The notes under the pieces were generated by a model. It saw only the letters and a list, made by a program, of their open reading frames with translations. It was not told the origin of the DNA and made no database searches. DNA of 64,000 nucleotides from the NCBI GenBank assembly GCA_950097015.1, contig CATNEN010000033.1:248001-312000 (forward strand), in the 5' to 3' direction. Below are positions 1 to 13,549 of the stretch, in pieces (the stretch's first letter is position 1; each line of letters begins with the position of its first letter). Source of the DNA: Macrostomum hystrix. Lineage: Eukaryota > Platyhelminthes > Macrostomidae. Position numbers and translations under genes: made by a program.

Positions 1-132
1 ACTCCTCCCTGATCCTCCCATTCTTCAGCTGGTCTCCGCTGCTAACTCCTCCCTGATCCTCCCATTCTTCAGCTGGTCTCCGCTGCTAACTCCTCCCTGA
101 TCCTCCCATTCTTCAGCTGGTCTCCGCTCCTA
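1..132. repeat. 44-bp minisatellite, about 3 copies
   Basis: The unit begins actcctccctgatcctccc and recurs at 1, 45 and 89. The array is cut by the left window edge and lies just downstream of the exon ending at 176, so it is intronic to the receptor gene. Confidence 0.9.
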
Positions 133-175
133 ACCCATCCCAGACATAAAGGTGGGAGAGAGTGGGATAGCAGAC

Positions 176-3100
176 CTGAAGTCACGCAGCACAATTCGTG
201 GCCATTGTAGCAGCACAGCGCTGGAGTTGCTGAGCACAACAGTCAGATTGAAGGTGCTGTCAATGCACAAAGCCAAATTTCCATTGCTGTTGGACAGATT
301 GTCCGCATTGTGATAGCCAAGATCGGCTTGTCCAACGCCGTGTGTTACATTTAGCACACTCTCCACGAAGTTGACTATAGTTCGCGGACAGAGGCGCTGA
401 TTTCTGTGAAATAATATCCGACCCCGCGAGATTAGCAGGCGCCGACCGTTGGTGGCGTTCCACAGTTGCTGCAGGAAGTCGGTGAGCTGGACATAAAGGC
501 TAATGTTGTCCGTCACGTTTTTCCGCCTGTGGATAGTTGATTTTAAATGGAAAATAATTCAACTAGAAAACTGGGCCGATCATTAAACTGGTGATAGCAA
601 CACGTGAACATGTAATGATTACACACGTGAACAGGTGATAACAACACGTGAACAGGTGATATTTAAACACGTAAACAGGTGATAATAAAACACATGAAAT
701 AGTGATAATTAAACACGTCAAAATGTCATAATTAGACACGAAAACAGGTGATAATTAAACACGTGAAAAGGTGATAATTAAACACGTGAAAATGTGATAA
801 TAAGACACGTAAACAGGTGATAATTAAACACGTGAATTGGGGAAAATGAAACACGTGAACAGGTGATAAATATAAATTCAATGAACGTGTGAACATTTAG
901 CAGGTTAACAAGTGAACAGGTGATCGTTATTAAGGTACCTCAAGCTGGAGGTATCCGGGTTCCCATCGTTAAGATGCTGTCCGCCGATAACGCGCAGGCC
1001 GGATAGAAAGCTGAGCGATGTCAGATCGCGCGATTGCGTCACATTCAGGTAGCGCCTGATCTCGGTTAGATTGGAGAACGCCTCGTGCAGACGAGCATCA
1101 AGATCGTCTGAGAGGGAAGGGTAGGGAAATCAATTATTATTCTTCAGCATTTCAGGCGGGTACCTCCGTTACTTCAGGAATCAATCGCTATTCTTAATCG
1201 TTACACACGTATCTCAAGTACCTCCGTTACTTCAGGAATCAATCGCTATTCTTAATCGTTACACACGTATCTCAAGTACCTCCGTTACTTCAGGAATCAA
1301 TCGCTATTCTTCATCATTACACACGTATCTCAGGTACCTCCGTTACTTCAGGAATCAATCGCTATTCTTAATCGTTACACACGTATCTCAAGTACCTCCG
1401 TTACTTCAGGAATCAATCGCTATTCTTTATCGTTACACATGTATCTCTGTAACTCCGCTACTTCAGGAATCAATCGCTATTCTTAATCGTTACACACGTA
1501 TCTCAAGTACCTCCGTTACTTCAGGAATCAATCGTTATTCTTCATCGTTACACACGTATCTCAGGTAACTCCGTTACTTCAGAAATCAATCGATTAGAAT
1601 CAGACACTCACGAATATCATCCGACAGCGAGATTGTCAGCGCTTCCAAACTGTAGCAGCCGCGCACCTCGTCCAGATCCTTAGCCGACCGAATAGTCGGC
1701 GAGCGCGGACAGTGCTTGCGGCACAGCTGGCTGGCCGTACAGTTTCGGCACACCGTACCGTTCTCCGACTCGAAGCCGGCGGGACAGTCGGACACGCAGG
1801 ACCGGCCGAGAATCAATCTGCCTAGCGCTTTGCACTCTGGCTCGGGAATGCACAGCCAGTTATCAAGCCCCAGGTAGGAAGCTGGGCAAGCATTTACGCA
1901 CTGGTCGTTTAGGCGGAAACGACGGCAGGCAACGCAGTTCCGGTCGGTTGGACCGTCGCAGCCGGCCAGACAGTTGGCATGGCAACAAGCGGTTGATGCG
2001 TCAACAGTGAAGTTGGTTGTGTCTAGCCGACAACCGGACTGTGTCAGAAGAAACGGAATAATTTTTATCATGTTATCCATTACCGTTACTTTCAAACTCA
2101 ACTTTATTACAATACTCTTTTCAACCTCTTCCCCTCAATTCCATCCTCTTCCCCACAAGTACGAGTATCCTCTCTTCCCCCACAAGTCTACTCTCTTCCC
2201 CACAAGTCTACTCTCTTCCCCACCATTCTATTCTCTTCCCCCACAAGTCTACTTTCTTCCCCACCATTCTACTCTCTTCCCCCACAAGTCTACTACTCTC
2301 TTCCCCACCATTCTACTCTCTTCCCACAAGTCTACTCTCTTCCACACTATTCTACTCTCTTCCCCACTATTCTACTCTCTTCCCCACCATTCTACTCTCT
2401 TCCCCACCATTCTACGCTCTTCCCCACCATTCTACGCTCTTCCCCTTAATTCTAACTTCTTTCTTTAAATTCTATCCTGTTCCCCTAAATTATACCCTCT
2501 TTCTTTCCATTCTATCCGTGCCTATCTTAAGGACTAACGCGACACACAAAAGCTAATATTTATTACTGTAAAACTGTAGTCTAGAGTTTCCCACTAGGAG
2601 CGTAAAAAAGTTTTCCGTCCAAAATCTGGTTTACGGCACTCGCAATAAAACTAAAATTTATTCCACAAAGCAAACGTGACTCGAAAAAATCTGCAGACTC
2701 AAATTAAGAATTTGCATATTAGCTTCGTTGGCAAAAAGTTAATTTCGAGTTCTGCTTTTCGAGACAAACATTTTTGAGAAAAATGAGAATTTGTTCTCAC
2801 ACTAGTACTAAATCCGATTGGAAATTTAGAACTGGACTACATATTTTGCCCCCTATTTTTACCAACGGAAAGCTCGACAAGACTTTAAAACTTTGTGGAA
2901 AATCACAATACGGCAAATTGGGAAATGGGAAATCCACCAAAAGGAAATCCACTTACAAAAGAAAATAACTAAATAAGAAATCCACTTTGGGAAATCCCTT
3001 TATGGTAAGTTTGCTTAATGGGAAATCCAACTATGGGGAATCCAACGATGGGAAATCCAACTATGGGGAATCCAACTATGGGAAATCCAACTATAGGAAA

Positions 3101-6100
3101 TCCAACTATGGGGAATCCAACTATGGGGAATCCAACTATGGGAAATCCATCTATGGGAAATCCAACTATGGGAAATCCAACTATGGGGAATCCAACTATG
3201 GGAAATCCAACTATAGGAAATCCAACTATGGGAAATCCAACTATGGGGAATCCAACTATGGGGAATCCAACTATGGGAAATCCAACTATGGGAAATCCAA
3301 CTATGGGAAATCCAACTATGGGAAATCCAACTATGGGGAATCCAACTATGGGAAATCCAACTATGGGAAATCCAACTATGGGAAATCCAACTATGGGAAA
3401 TCCAACTATGGGAAATCCAACTATGGGGAATCCAACTATGGGAAATCCAACTATGGGAAATCCAACTATGGGAAATCCAACTATGGGGAATCCAACTATG
3501 GGGAATCCAACTATGGGAAATCCAAATATGGGAAATCCGCTAATGGAAACATGACTCCATAATGGAATGGTGGGAAAGCCATTCATCAGATACATAAAAA
3601 TAGAATATCCAATCTCATGCATTCAAGATGCTACAAACCTCGCCGCAGGAGTCGCTGCACACAGTCTGACAATGGCGCCTATTCCAGCACTGGCCCAGGC
3701 AATCAGATTTGTACACTCGCCTAACCAAACCACCGGAGCCAATTAACTTAATATCGCCCGGACACAAATTACTGCATTGCGATTGGTGCTGCACGTGATT
3801 GAAATGCAGCATTGAGGCGTAGTTTGGACCGAGAATGCTGGACCAGCGGACAGTGTCCAGGTAGCACAGCAGCGGAGAATTGTCGACTCGAATGCCGCGC
3901 TGGCCGCCAACGAAGCGCAGCCAGGGCAGGCCCAGACTGGTGAGGTTGGTCACATCGTACAGCACAATGGAATAGCCCATTATGGTTGTGAAGCCGCGCA
4001 CTACAGACAGCCTTGGAAACAGTTGATCCAGCGAGTCCAGACTGGACAGTCCGTACAGCAGCACGTAGCCCGTCACCTCGCTAAGACGACGGAATTGCAC
4101 GCTGGCGTTGCCATTGGCGCCGTGAATGTTGACAAATGAGATTGTGAGGGAGCCGTTGATAACTGTGCAGTTTGTTGCGGCCTGAATCTGCTTGGCAGTC
4201 ATTGCCAGATCGATGGACACCGAACTGCACACTGAACATTGGGGTGGGTTGGAAGATTGTTGCACACCTATTAGAGATGTGGTGCGCAAAATCATGCTCG
4301 CAAACCTCCTGAATACGGCCCCGTCAAAGACCTTCGTGTGATCGCTACCGGGTCTCATCTCTCCCCAGTCTTCTTTCTCCCTGTCTCATCTCTCCCTAGT
4401 CTCCTTTCTCCCAAGTCTCCTTTCTCCCTGTCTCATCTCTGCCTAGTCTCCTTTCTCCCAAGTCTCCTTTCGCCCTGTCTCATCTCTCCCTAGTCTCCTT
4501 TCTCCCAAGTCTCCTTTCGCGCTGTCTCATCTCTCCCTAGTCTCTTTTCGCCCCAGTCTCCTTTCTCCCTGTCTCATCTCTCCCTAGTCTCCTTTCGCCC
4601 TGTCTCATCTCTCCCTAGTCTCCTTTCTCCCCAGTCTCCTTTCTCCATGTCTTATCTCTCCCTAGTCTCCTTTCTCCCCAGTCTCCTTTCGCTCTGTCTC
4701 ATCTCTCCCTAGTCTCCTTTCTCCCCAGTCTCCTTTCGCTCTGTCTCATCTCTCCCTAGTCTCCTTTCTCCCCAGTCTCATTTCTCCCTGTCTCATCTCT
4801 CCCTAGTCTCCTTTCGCCATGTCTCATCTCTCCCTAGTCTCCTTTCTCCCCAGTCTCCTTTCGCCCTGTCTCATCTCTCCCTAGTCTCCTTTCTCCCCAG
4901 TCTCCTTTCGCCCTGTCTCATCTCTCCCTAGTCTCCTTTCTCCCCAGTCTCCTTTCGCCCTGTCTCATCTCTCCCTAGTCTCCTTTCTCCCAAGTCTCCT
5001 TTCTCCCTGTCTCATCTCTGCCTAGTCTCCTTTCTCCCAAGTCTCCTTTCTCCCTGTCTCATCTCTGCCTAGTCTCCTTTCTCCCAAGTCTCCTTTCTAT
5101 TAAGTCTCCTTTCTCCCAAGTCTCCATTCGCGCTGTCTCATCTCTCCCTAGTCTCCTTTCGCCCTGTCTCATCTCTCCCTAGTCTCCTTTCTCCCCAGTC
5201 TCCTTTCTCCCTGTCTCATCTCTGCCTAGTCTCCTTTCTCCCAGTCTCCCAGTCGCTGTCTCATCTCTCCGCTCTGCTGTCTCATCTCTTCGCTGTCTCA
5301 TCTTTCCGCTCTTCGCTGTCTCATCACTCCGCTGTCTCATCTCTTCGCTGTATCAACTCTCCGCTGTCTCATCTTTCCGCTGTCTCATCTCTTCGCTGTA
5401 TCAACTCTCCGCTGTCTCATCTCTTCGCTGTCTCACCTCTCCGCTGTCTCATCTCTTCGCTGTATCAACTCTCCGCTGTCTCATCTCTTCGCTGTCTCAC
5501 CTCTCCGCTGTCTCATCTCTTCGCTGTATCAACTCTCCGCTGTCTCATCTTTCCGCTGTCTCATCTCTTCGCTGTATCAACTCTCCGCTGTCTCATCTCT
5601 CCACTGTCTCATCTCTTCGCTGTATCAACTCTCCGCTGTCTCATCTCTTCGCTGTCTCATCTCTCCGCTGTCTCATCTTTTCTGTCTCATCTAGAAATAA
5701 TTTCTGACATGCTACAGATTTGTGTAAGTGCTTAAGAACTTGCTCTAAAATAAAGTATCTAAGAATCCATACATTTAGATACAGTTGCACTGGTGAAGCA
5801 TATTTAGCCACGCCCTCGCGATACATATCGGAGGCTTAAAATGATATTTTACGAAATGTCTGCACTGCAGCAATTAATATAAAACAATAAATAACTAGTA
5901 TCAAGCAAGCAGACTGTAAATTCCCCTCAGCCCATTATCCAACATTCTACATAGAACTAGCACATTTCAGAACATGATAGAATTCTACAACAGAGTTCTC
6001 GTTACCTAAATAATGCCAAAAATACTTTACAAATCATTTTGTTATAGATTTCATAATTTACGTATTATCTGAATGATGACCGAATTCTACCAGACTAATA

Positions 6101-9100
6101 GACCAAATTCTACACGAATAATAGACCGAAATCTACACGAATAATAGACCGAATTCTACAAGAATAATAGACCGAATTCTACACGAATAATAGACAGAAT
6201 TCTACAAGAATAATAGACCGAATTCTACAAGAATAATAGACCGAATTCTACAAGAATAATAGACAGAATTCTACAAGAATAATAGACCGAATTCTACACG
6301 AATAATACACCGAATTCTACAATACTAATAGACCGAATTCTACACGAATAATAGACCGAATTCTACACGAATAATAGACCGAATTCTACACGAATAATAG
6401 ACCGAATTCTACACGAATAATAGACCGAATTCTACAAGAATAATAGACCGAATTCTACACGAATAATACACCGAATTCTACAATACTAATAGACCGAATT
6501 CTACCAGACTAATAGACCAAATTCTACACGAATAATAGACCGAATTCTACACGAATAATAGACCGAATTCTACAAGAATAATAGACCGAATTCTACAATA
6601 CTAATAGACCGAATTCTACAAGAATAATAGACCGAATTCTACAAGAATAATAGACCGAATTCTACAAGAATAATAGACAGAATTCTACAAGAATAATAGA
6701 CCGAATTCTACAAGAATAATAGACCGAATTCTACAAGAATAGTAGACCGAATTCTACAAGAATAATACACCGAATTCTACAATACTAATAGACCGAATTC
6801 TACACGAATAATAGACCGAATTCTACACGAATAATAGACCGAATTCTACAAGAATAATAGACCGAATTCTACAAGAATAATAGACCGAATTCTACACGAA
6901 TAATACACCGAATTCTACAATACTAATAGACCGAATTCTACACGAATAATAGACCGAATTCTACACGAATAATAGACCGAATTCTACAAGAATAATAGAC
7001 CGAATTCTACAAGAATAATAGACCGAATTCTACAAGAATAATAGACCGAATTCTAAAAGAATAATAGACCGAATTCTACACGAATAATAGACCGAATTCT
7101 ACAATAATAATAGACCGAATTCTACAAGAATAATAGACCGAATTCTACACGAATAATAGACCGAATTCTACACGAATAATAGACCGAATTCTACACGAAT
7201 AATAGACCGAATTCTACAAGAATAATAGACCGAATTCTACACGAATAATAGACCGAATTCTACACGAATAATAGACAGAATTCTACAAGAATAATAGACC
7301 GAATTCTACAAGAATAATAGACCGAATTCTACAAGAATAATAGACCGAATTCTACAAGAATAATAGACCGAATTCTACACGAATAATAGACCGAATTCTA
7401 CACGAATAATAGACCGAATTCTACACGAATAATAGACCGAATTCTACAATAATAATAGACCGAATTCTACAAGAATAATAGACCGAATTCTACAAGAATA
7501 ATAGACCGAATTCTACAAGAATAATAGACCGAATTCTACAAGAATAATAGACCGAATTCTACACGAATAATAGACCGAATTCTACAATAATAATAGACCG
7601 AATTCTACAAGAATAATAGACCGAATTCTACACGAATAATAGACCGAATTCTACAATAATAATAGACCGAATTCTACAAGAATAATAGACCGAATTCTAC
7701 ACGAATAATAGACCGAATTCTACAATAATAATAGACCGAATTCTACAAGAATAATAGACCGAATTCTACAAGAATAATAGACCGAATTCTACAAGAATAA
7801 TAGACCGAATTCTACACGAATAATAGACCGAATTCTACACGAATAATAGACCGAATTCTACACGAATAATAGACCGAATTCTACACTAATAATAGACCGA
7901 ATTCTACACGAATAATAGACCGAATTCTACAAGAATAATAGACCGAATTCTACACGAATAATAGACCGAATTCTACACGAATAATAGACCGAATTCTACA
8001 CGAATAATAGACCGAATTCTACACGAATAATAGACCGAATTCTACACGAATAATAGACCGAATTCTACAAGAATAATAGACCGAATTCTACACGAATAAT
8101 AGACCGAATTCTACAAGAATAATAGACCGAATTCTACAAGAATAATAGACCGAATTCTACAAGAATAATAGACCGAATTCTACAATACTAATAGACCGAA
8201 TTCTACACGAATAATAGACCGAATTCTACACGAATAATAGACCGAATTCTACAAGAATAATAGACCGAATTCTACAAGAATAATAGACCGAATTCTACAC
8301 GAATAATAGACCGAATTCTACAATACTAATAGACCGAATTCTACAAGAATAATAGACCGAATTCTACACGAATAATAGACCGAATTCTACACGAATAATA
8401 GACCGAATTCTACACGAATAATAGACCGAATTCTACAAGAATAATAGACCGAATTCTACAAGAATAATAGACCGAATTCTACACGAATAATAGACCGAAT
8501 TCTACACGAATAATAGACCGAATTCTACACGAATAATAGACCGAATTCTACACGAATAATAGACCGAATTCTACAAGAATAATAGACCGAATTCTACAAG
8601 AATAATAGACCGAATTCTACACGAATAATAGACCGAATTCTACAAGAATAATAGACCGAATTCTACAAGAATAATAGACCGAATTCTACAAGAATAATAG
8701 ACCGAATTCTACAATACTAATAGACCGAATTCTACACGAATAATAGACCGAATTCTACACGAATAATAGACCGAATTCTACAAGAATAATAGACCGAATT
8801 CTACAAGAATAGTAGACCGAATTCTACACGAATAATAGACCGAATTCTACACGAATAATAGACCGAATTCTACAATAATAATAGACCGAATTCTACACGA
8901 ATAATAGACCGAATTCTACAATAATAATAGACCGAATTCTACAAGAATAATAGACCGAATTCTACAAGAATAGTAGACCGAATTCTACACGAATAATAGA
9001 CCGAATTCTACACGAATAATAGACCGAATTCTACAAGAATAATAGACCGAATTCTACAAGAATAATAGACCGAATTCTACACGAATAATAGACCGAATTC

Positions 9101-9481
9101 TACACGAATAATAGACCGAATTCTACACTAATAATAGACCGAATTCTACAAGAATAATAGACCGAATTCTACAAGAATAGTAGACCGAATTCTACACGAA
9201 TAATAGACCGAATTCTACACGAATAATAGACCGAATTCTACAAGAATAATACACCGAATTCTACAAGAATTATTGCATTAAGTTTGTAAGTTTGTAGTGA
9301 ACTGTATCATGAAGCAGAAGAGTTTAACTACGGAAAATAGCTGCACAGAAGCCTTACGCTTGAATTCAGCTTCATCTGAACTATTGTTTGCCTCCAACGA
9401 TGACGGGCACATCAGCAGCAGCAGCAGCAGGCCGTGTCTGAGTCCAACTACAATCGTTCTCATAGCCAACCTGCCATCCAT
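176..9481 (-). CDS. Insulin-receptor-like ectodomain, 5' part of gene (runs off left edge)
   Basis: Five minus-strand exons join with matching phases: 9481-9358, 4231-3639, 2038-1612, 1107-939 and 526-176 (about 550 residues). Exon 1 encodes a Leu-rich signal peptide (core GLRHGLLLLLLM). Exon 2 gives the L1 leucine-rich domain and the start of the Cys-rich region (CWNRRHCQTVC). Exon 3 carries furin-like repeats (CHANCLAGC, CVACRRF, CPAGFESENGTVC). Exons 4 and 5 complete L2 (GRILFHRNQRLCP), and Fn3 starts at LTVVLSNSSAVLLQWP. The order L1-Cys-rich-L2-Fn3 and the local wording are those of insulin/IGF receptors rather than EGFR. Members normally continue with more Fn3 domains, a membrane helix and a tyrosine kinase, which would lie beyond base 1. 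A secreted decoy form cannot be excluded. There are many N-X-S/T sequons. All four introns are filled with tandem arrays; intron 1 is 5.1 kb. Confidence 0.85.
592..925. repeat. About 23-bp minisatellite with E-box core
   Basis: About 14 imperfect copies with core aacacgtgaacaggtgata, in the intron between receptor exons 4 and 5. Most units hold a palindromic CACGTG and/or a CAGGTG E-box. Copies diverge, more so at the ends. Confidence 0.85.
1160..1592. repeat. 58-bp minisatellite, about 7.5 copies
   Basis: The unit contains tacctccgttacttcaggaa and cgttacacacgtatctca, with a period of 58 bp (starts at 1161 and 1219). It is homogeneous and fills the intron between exons 3 and 4, ending about 20 bp before the exon-3 splice donor. 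Confidence 0.92.
2150..2500. repeat. About 20-bp pyrimidine-rich minisatellite
   Basis: Units of the type tctactctcttccccaccat. The run is almost free of G on the plus strand, so purine-rich on the gene strand. It lies in the intron between exons 2 and 3. Confidence 0.85.
3015..3545. repeat. 15-bp minisatellite, about 35 copies
   Basis: Unit ctatgggaaatccaa with ggggaat variants. Because 15 is a multiple of three, long frames are open on both strands (GNPTM plus, IVGFP minus). It is intronic to the receptor gene between exons 2 and 3. A decayed version precedes it from about 2900. Confidence 0.95.
4365..5262. repeat. 47-bp compound pyrimidine-rich minisatellite
   Basis: Compound unit made of tctcatctctccctag, tctcctttctccccag and tctcctttcgccctg blocks, with some copies missing a block. 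It is the exon-proximal part of the 5.1-kb receptor intron 1. Confidence 0.9.
5262..5690. repeat. 16/32-bp minisatellite, TCTCATCTCTTCGCTG type
   Basis: Alternating 16-bp half units tctcatctcttcgctg and tatcaactctccgctg. The half unit differs at only two positions from the 16-bp unit of the array at 38132-39310. It lies in receptor intron 1. Confidence 0.9.
5691..6062. other. Unique spacer between intron-1 arrays
   Basis: About 370 bp of AT-rich single-copy sequence inside receptor intron 1. I see no exon, repeat or element in it. Confidence 0.5.
6063..9272. repeat. 23-bp satellite array, about 139 copies
   Basis: Unit core agaccgaattctacac followed by gaataat, with a few recurring variants (acaagaat, acaatact, agacag). 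Nearly perfect periodicity over 3.2 kb. It ends only about 85 bp downstream of the signal-peptide exon donor, so it makes up most of receptor intron 1. Each unit has a GAATTC. Confidence 0.97.
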
Positions 9482-12400
9482 GTAGAGAGCAGGCTATTAC
9501 CAATTCAAGCGCCGATGAAAACTGTAAATTAGTTAATTAATAAATTTATAATAACGGATTTCTGCAACAGAACCGAGACAGGCCTAATAAATAGTAGCAA
9601 AAGCACTCCCGATGTAGCTAGGTCTCATTTGGGCTCAGTGTGAGAGAAGACTTATTCCGACTTGTAAGTCAGCACGACACCTTACATTACGCTAATTTTT
9701 ATAGAGAAAAAATCCAATGCAATATTTAATCTTAGCTACAGTGAATGATGACGAATTAAATCGATACGAAACTATGCAGCTAATTACTAATAAATAGACG
9801 ACTGAATAGATTGAAACAAACTTTCTGCGCGATATATTTATATCTTGTTCTCTAGTCTCCCTAGAAAATGATTTGCTCCTAAGATATAGTTCAGCATCTC
9901 TCTGACTGACTGTGCAAAGCCAGATACCATTGGATGGGGCTTGCAGTTTGCCAAGAAAGACAGACAGATCCGATGGCCTATCAGAGAAGATCGCGTCTGC
10001 AAATATTCTAGGTGAAAATGGGAAATAATCTGCAGCCAGTTGGTCGCCTGCTCCCTATATAAGTTTTACTGATTCTCTCACTGATTAAGCAACAATTAAG
10101 CAACAGAATGTAATTTCTCTAGTAGAAGAAGCACTCTAAAATATCAAAGAAAGAACGCAAAGAACCCACTGATTGGGAATCAGACGTCAATATAACTGAA
10201 GAGTATTTAGCCTACACCCAACCGGTATGAAGAAAGGTGGATAGGCTTGGTAAACATCTAGGGAAACACACAGATTTCAGTTAGGCTAAGAGTGCGAAGA
10301 GCGAACTGTTAGGAGCTGACCGAATAACAAACCGGTTGGGAAGAAAAACAGGTACGGAGAGAAAATGGGGAGAAGATTGGTAATCAGTCACGGGGCTGCA
10401 GCTAGGCAAGATCGCGGTATCCTCCAGTGGGGTTTAACAGATTATTTGTTATGCCGATAGTCAGGGCAGGGTTGCTTAGAGTGCATCTAGGCTAGTGGGA
10501 AAAGGTGATTCAGTTTTCTACCTTTCCTGGTTCTAGAGGAATTTCCTTTATCATTCCAAGCCATAAAATTACCGCGCTGCAGTCATAGGTCAAAATGTAC
10601 TTTAGTCATGGATGGCAGAAAAACAAGACGCAAAGTTCCAGCAAGTTGTTGTTATGCCGCTTTCGTAAAGTACCTGAAGAATAACATCGAATGCCGCTCG
10701 ATTAGGTCGCAAATATTTACACACGCTGGTAAGGCTAAATAAAGTACATATAAGGGCGGATCCAGCAGAGTATGGCTGTCATTAGTGCAGCAAACAATTC
10801 CCTAATATTTGTCTCACTAAAGTTTTTTATCCTTAAACGTCTCAACGTTTTTATAAGAACTATAAGAAAAAGTTATAAAAATGATGACTATAATACACTT
10901 AGAAACACATTGTGATTTGCCAAATATAACTGATTTAAGCTTGGTGTTACTAAAAGCATGGTAGCATAACAAACCATATCTGTATGTTTTGATTGCTTGA
11001 ACAGTAAAACATTTCTTATGTAAAACTCGAAAATGCAGAGTAAACATGCCATCTTATATAATTTGCAAGCTCACAAGAAATGTTTTTCTTTTTTAGACAA
11101 AGATCTTAAAATTTTACACTACTACTGTTAGTAAGGAAGTGAGCAAAACACTGTATTTCCCGCAAGTAAGAGTATAGATTGAGAGTAAAGAGGAATGTAA
11201 GAAAGACCACTAAGGTAACAAAAGGGAATTATTGTAGCACTAGTATAAACACTTTAGGAAAATAACAAAAAAACTATATACAAGACTTTTATGGTGGTAA
11301 TGCTATTCATTTTATCCACTAAAGGGCTGAGAGAAAGACTTTGACTCTGGATCTCTGGTTCCTTGGCACACTTAACCATTTGCCTTCCATTCTACACTGC
11401 CTGTTTCTCACCTTGCTCTTATTCTTCTATCTGGTTCTCTGCCTCTGCCATTAATCTCTCACCCCAATCACACTTTTTAGTTGCACTGTCAAAAGCCTTT
11501 GAGTGCAGTCCAACATAAAATTTTATCAATATATCCATGAGGTAGACATTGTTTGCTTGCTTATCTCTAAGTGAATTATCAGCTGCTGAATTATTTGACA
11601 AAAACAAACCTTGTGTATATTTTATGCATACCCTTATTGATTTTCATAATGAATAATAAGATTTTCCCTGATTTCTTAATCTATATACATATGTTTTGGT
11701 AAATAGCAGAGCTAACAAACTTTAACCTAAGCCATTAATAAAATTTAAGACACTGAAAAGATTGTCATAAATAGGGTATTAAATACAAATGTTATATGCA
11801 TAGTTTATATATAGTTCTATATATTGTTTATTTGAACTATAATCAATACAATGACATACATGGAAAATAATGAATATAATTACATTATAATGAAATAACA
11901 GCAAAATCTTTGCTATAAAAAGAAGTTAGTTTTAAAACCCATAGAAAAATTAGACGTAATCATTCTATGATCGGGAAGTCATTCTATAAGTGGTTGTAGA
12001 TAGAACAAAAAAGGTTTTTTATTCTCAGCACCCCAAAAGCCTTATAAATGTAGATTTATTAACATAACAAAAATAGAAATATAAGATTTAAGGAAATCTG
12101 GTTGTTTCAGCCACAAACAATTTTGGCCATAACCATTTTGGGCGTGAAACCATTTGGCTCAAATCACATGCTTCTATTTGATGCTTTTAACATCAAACTA
12201 GAGCATTGTTTGCTAGCATTTGTTTATTCATTATTTGTAGCCTGTTGTCTCCTACTGTCATAGCTCATTTATGGAAAATCAGTTTCTTCTTTAAAAAACA
12301 AAAAGGCCTTTAACTTTTTTTTAAAGTAGATCTGTTTTTTTATTTAGAAAAAAGTAAAAGGTCCCAATTTAAATTTTGCTGTAACACTGCATGATAGAAA

Positions 12401-12489
12401 TTTAAAAGCTTTGTTTAAAGAAATCAGCAGCCTAACTATATGATTACAGTCCCCCAAGAGAGAGAGATTAGCAAGAAAATCTTTGTGTT
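9482..12489. other. AT-rich intergenic region, no recognised gene
   Basis: About 3 kb between two divergently oriented genes (the receptor gene reads leftward, eEF1B rightward), so it must hold both promoters. A TATATAAG at 10056-10063 is a possible core promoter with no convincing ORF after it. Short ORFs at 10817-11047 and 11419-11607 on the minus strand match nothing I know. Confidence 0.5.
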
Positions 12490-12715
12490 TTAGTGCTTAA
12501 GCTCATGGAAAGAAAGTCTTGGCATGGAAAGATCCAATGGGAAAAACTTAATGGAAAAAGCTCAGCATGAGAAGCTTAGCAGGGAAAACATCCGTGGCAA
12601 AAAAGTTACTCTGGAAAAATCTCATTATGGGAAAAGCTCCTGTGGGAAAACCTTGCTAGGGGAAAGAAAGATCCTATAGGAAAAGCTCAGTCAGAAAAGT
12701 TAGGAAAAGCACTAA
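12490..12715. repeat. Degenerate decayed minisatellite
   Basis: Loose repeats of ggaaaaagctcagcat / gggaaaagctc type with variable spacing near 17 bp. Divergence is far higher than in the neighbouring arrays, as expected of an old array no longer being homogenised. Confidence 0.65.
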
Positions 12716-13549
12716 TCTAAGGGTACTAAAATAACATTATGCCATATTAAAAAGCATACAGAACAGCAATATCATGTCTTCAAATAGCTTCCTGTAAATT
12801 TTGTAATTGTAAGTTAGTCTATACAATAATAAAGTGGAACAATCATTGTTTAACTGTTTTCTATAATAAAATAAGTCTTAATGTCGATGACTAGTTTTTT
12901 CATGTCACCTTCATAAGAAGCATTCTGAATGATATTTAGATTAAATTTTAATTTTGGAATCTAAATAAAACATGTAAGATAATCTGCACTACACTCTAGT
13001 CAAAATATATATAATAATTTTAGATTAGCTTTAGCTTTACATTACCTATTCTAGTTATACGAATGTAATGATAAAATATATTTACAAGGGCATAAAGCAA
13101 TTCTCAGTAAAAATTAGGCTACTACCATCTTATTTTTATCTACAATATAAAGTTGAAAAATTTGCTTATATTTATCGAGGGAGTTAATCTAAGAAAGATG
13201 GAATCGGCAACGCGCTTAAATTCGCGCTACGCGATTCGACAAATTGCTTGATATATCAAAAAAAATATTGAAAGTCCTAAAAGCGTTGAATTTTTTTACT
13301 GAGAGTTACTATGATTTAAAAAATATATTTTTCTTTCTGTAATGAAATAATTTCTTCAACTGTGATATAACGTTTGGGAAATTCGTTTTTTAACTCGAAA
13401 TGTCGCGAAATCTGCACTTTTACTTTTTCTCCTCACTGCATAACGTTTCTGTGACTTGAGTTCATATTTAGCATAACTAATTTTGTATACGTGTTGCTGC
13501 AACACTTGTGTTATATTTGTTCTTTAAAACTTCCATAATACAAAAAGCC

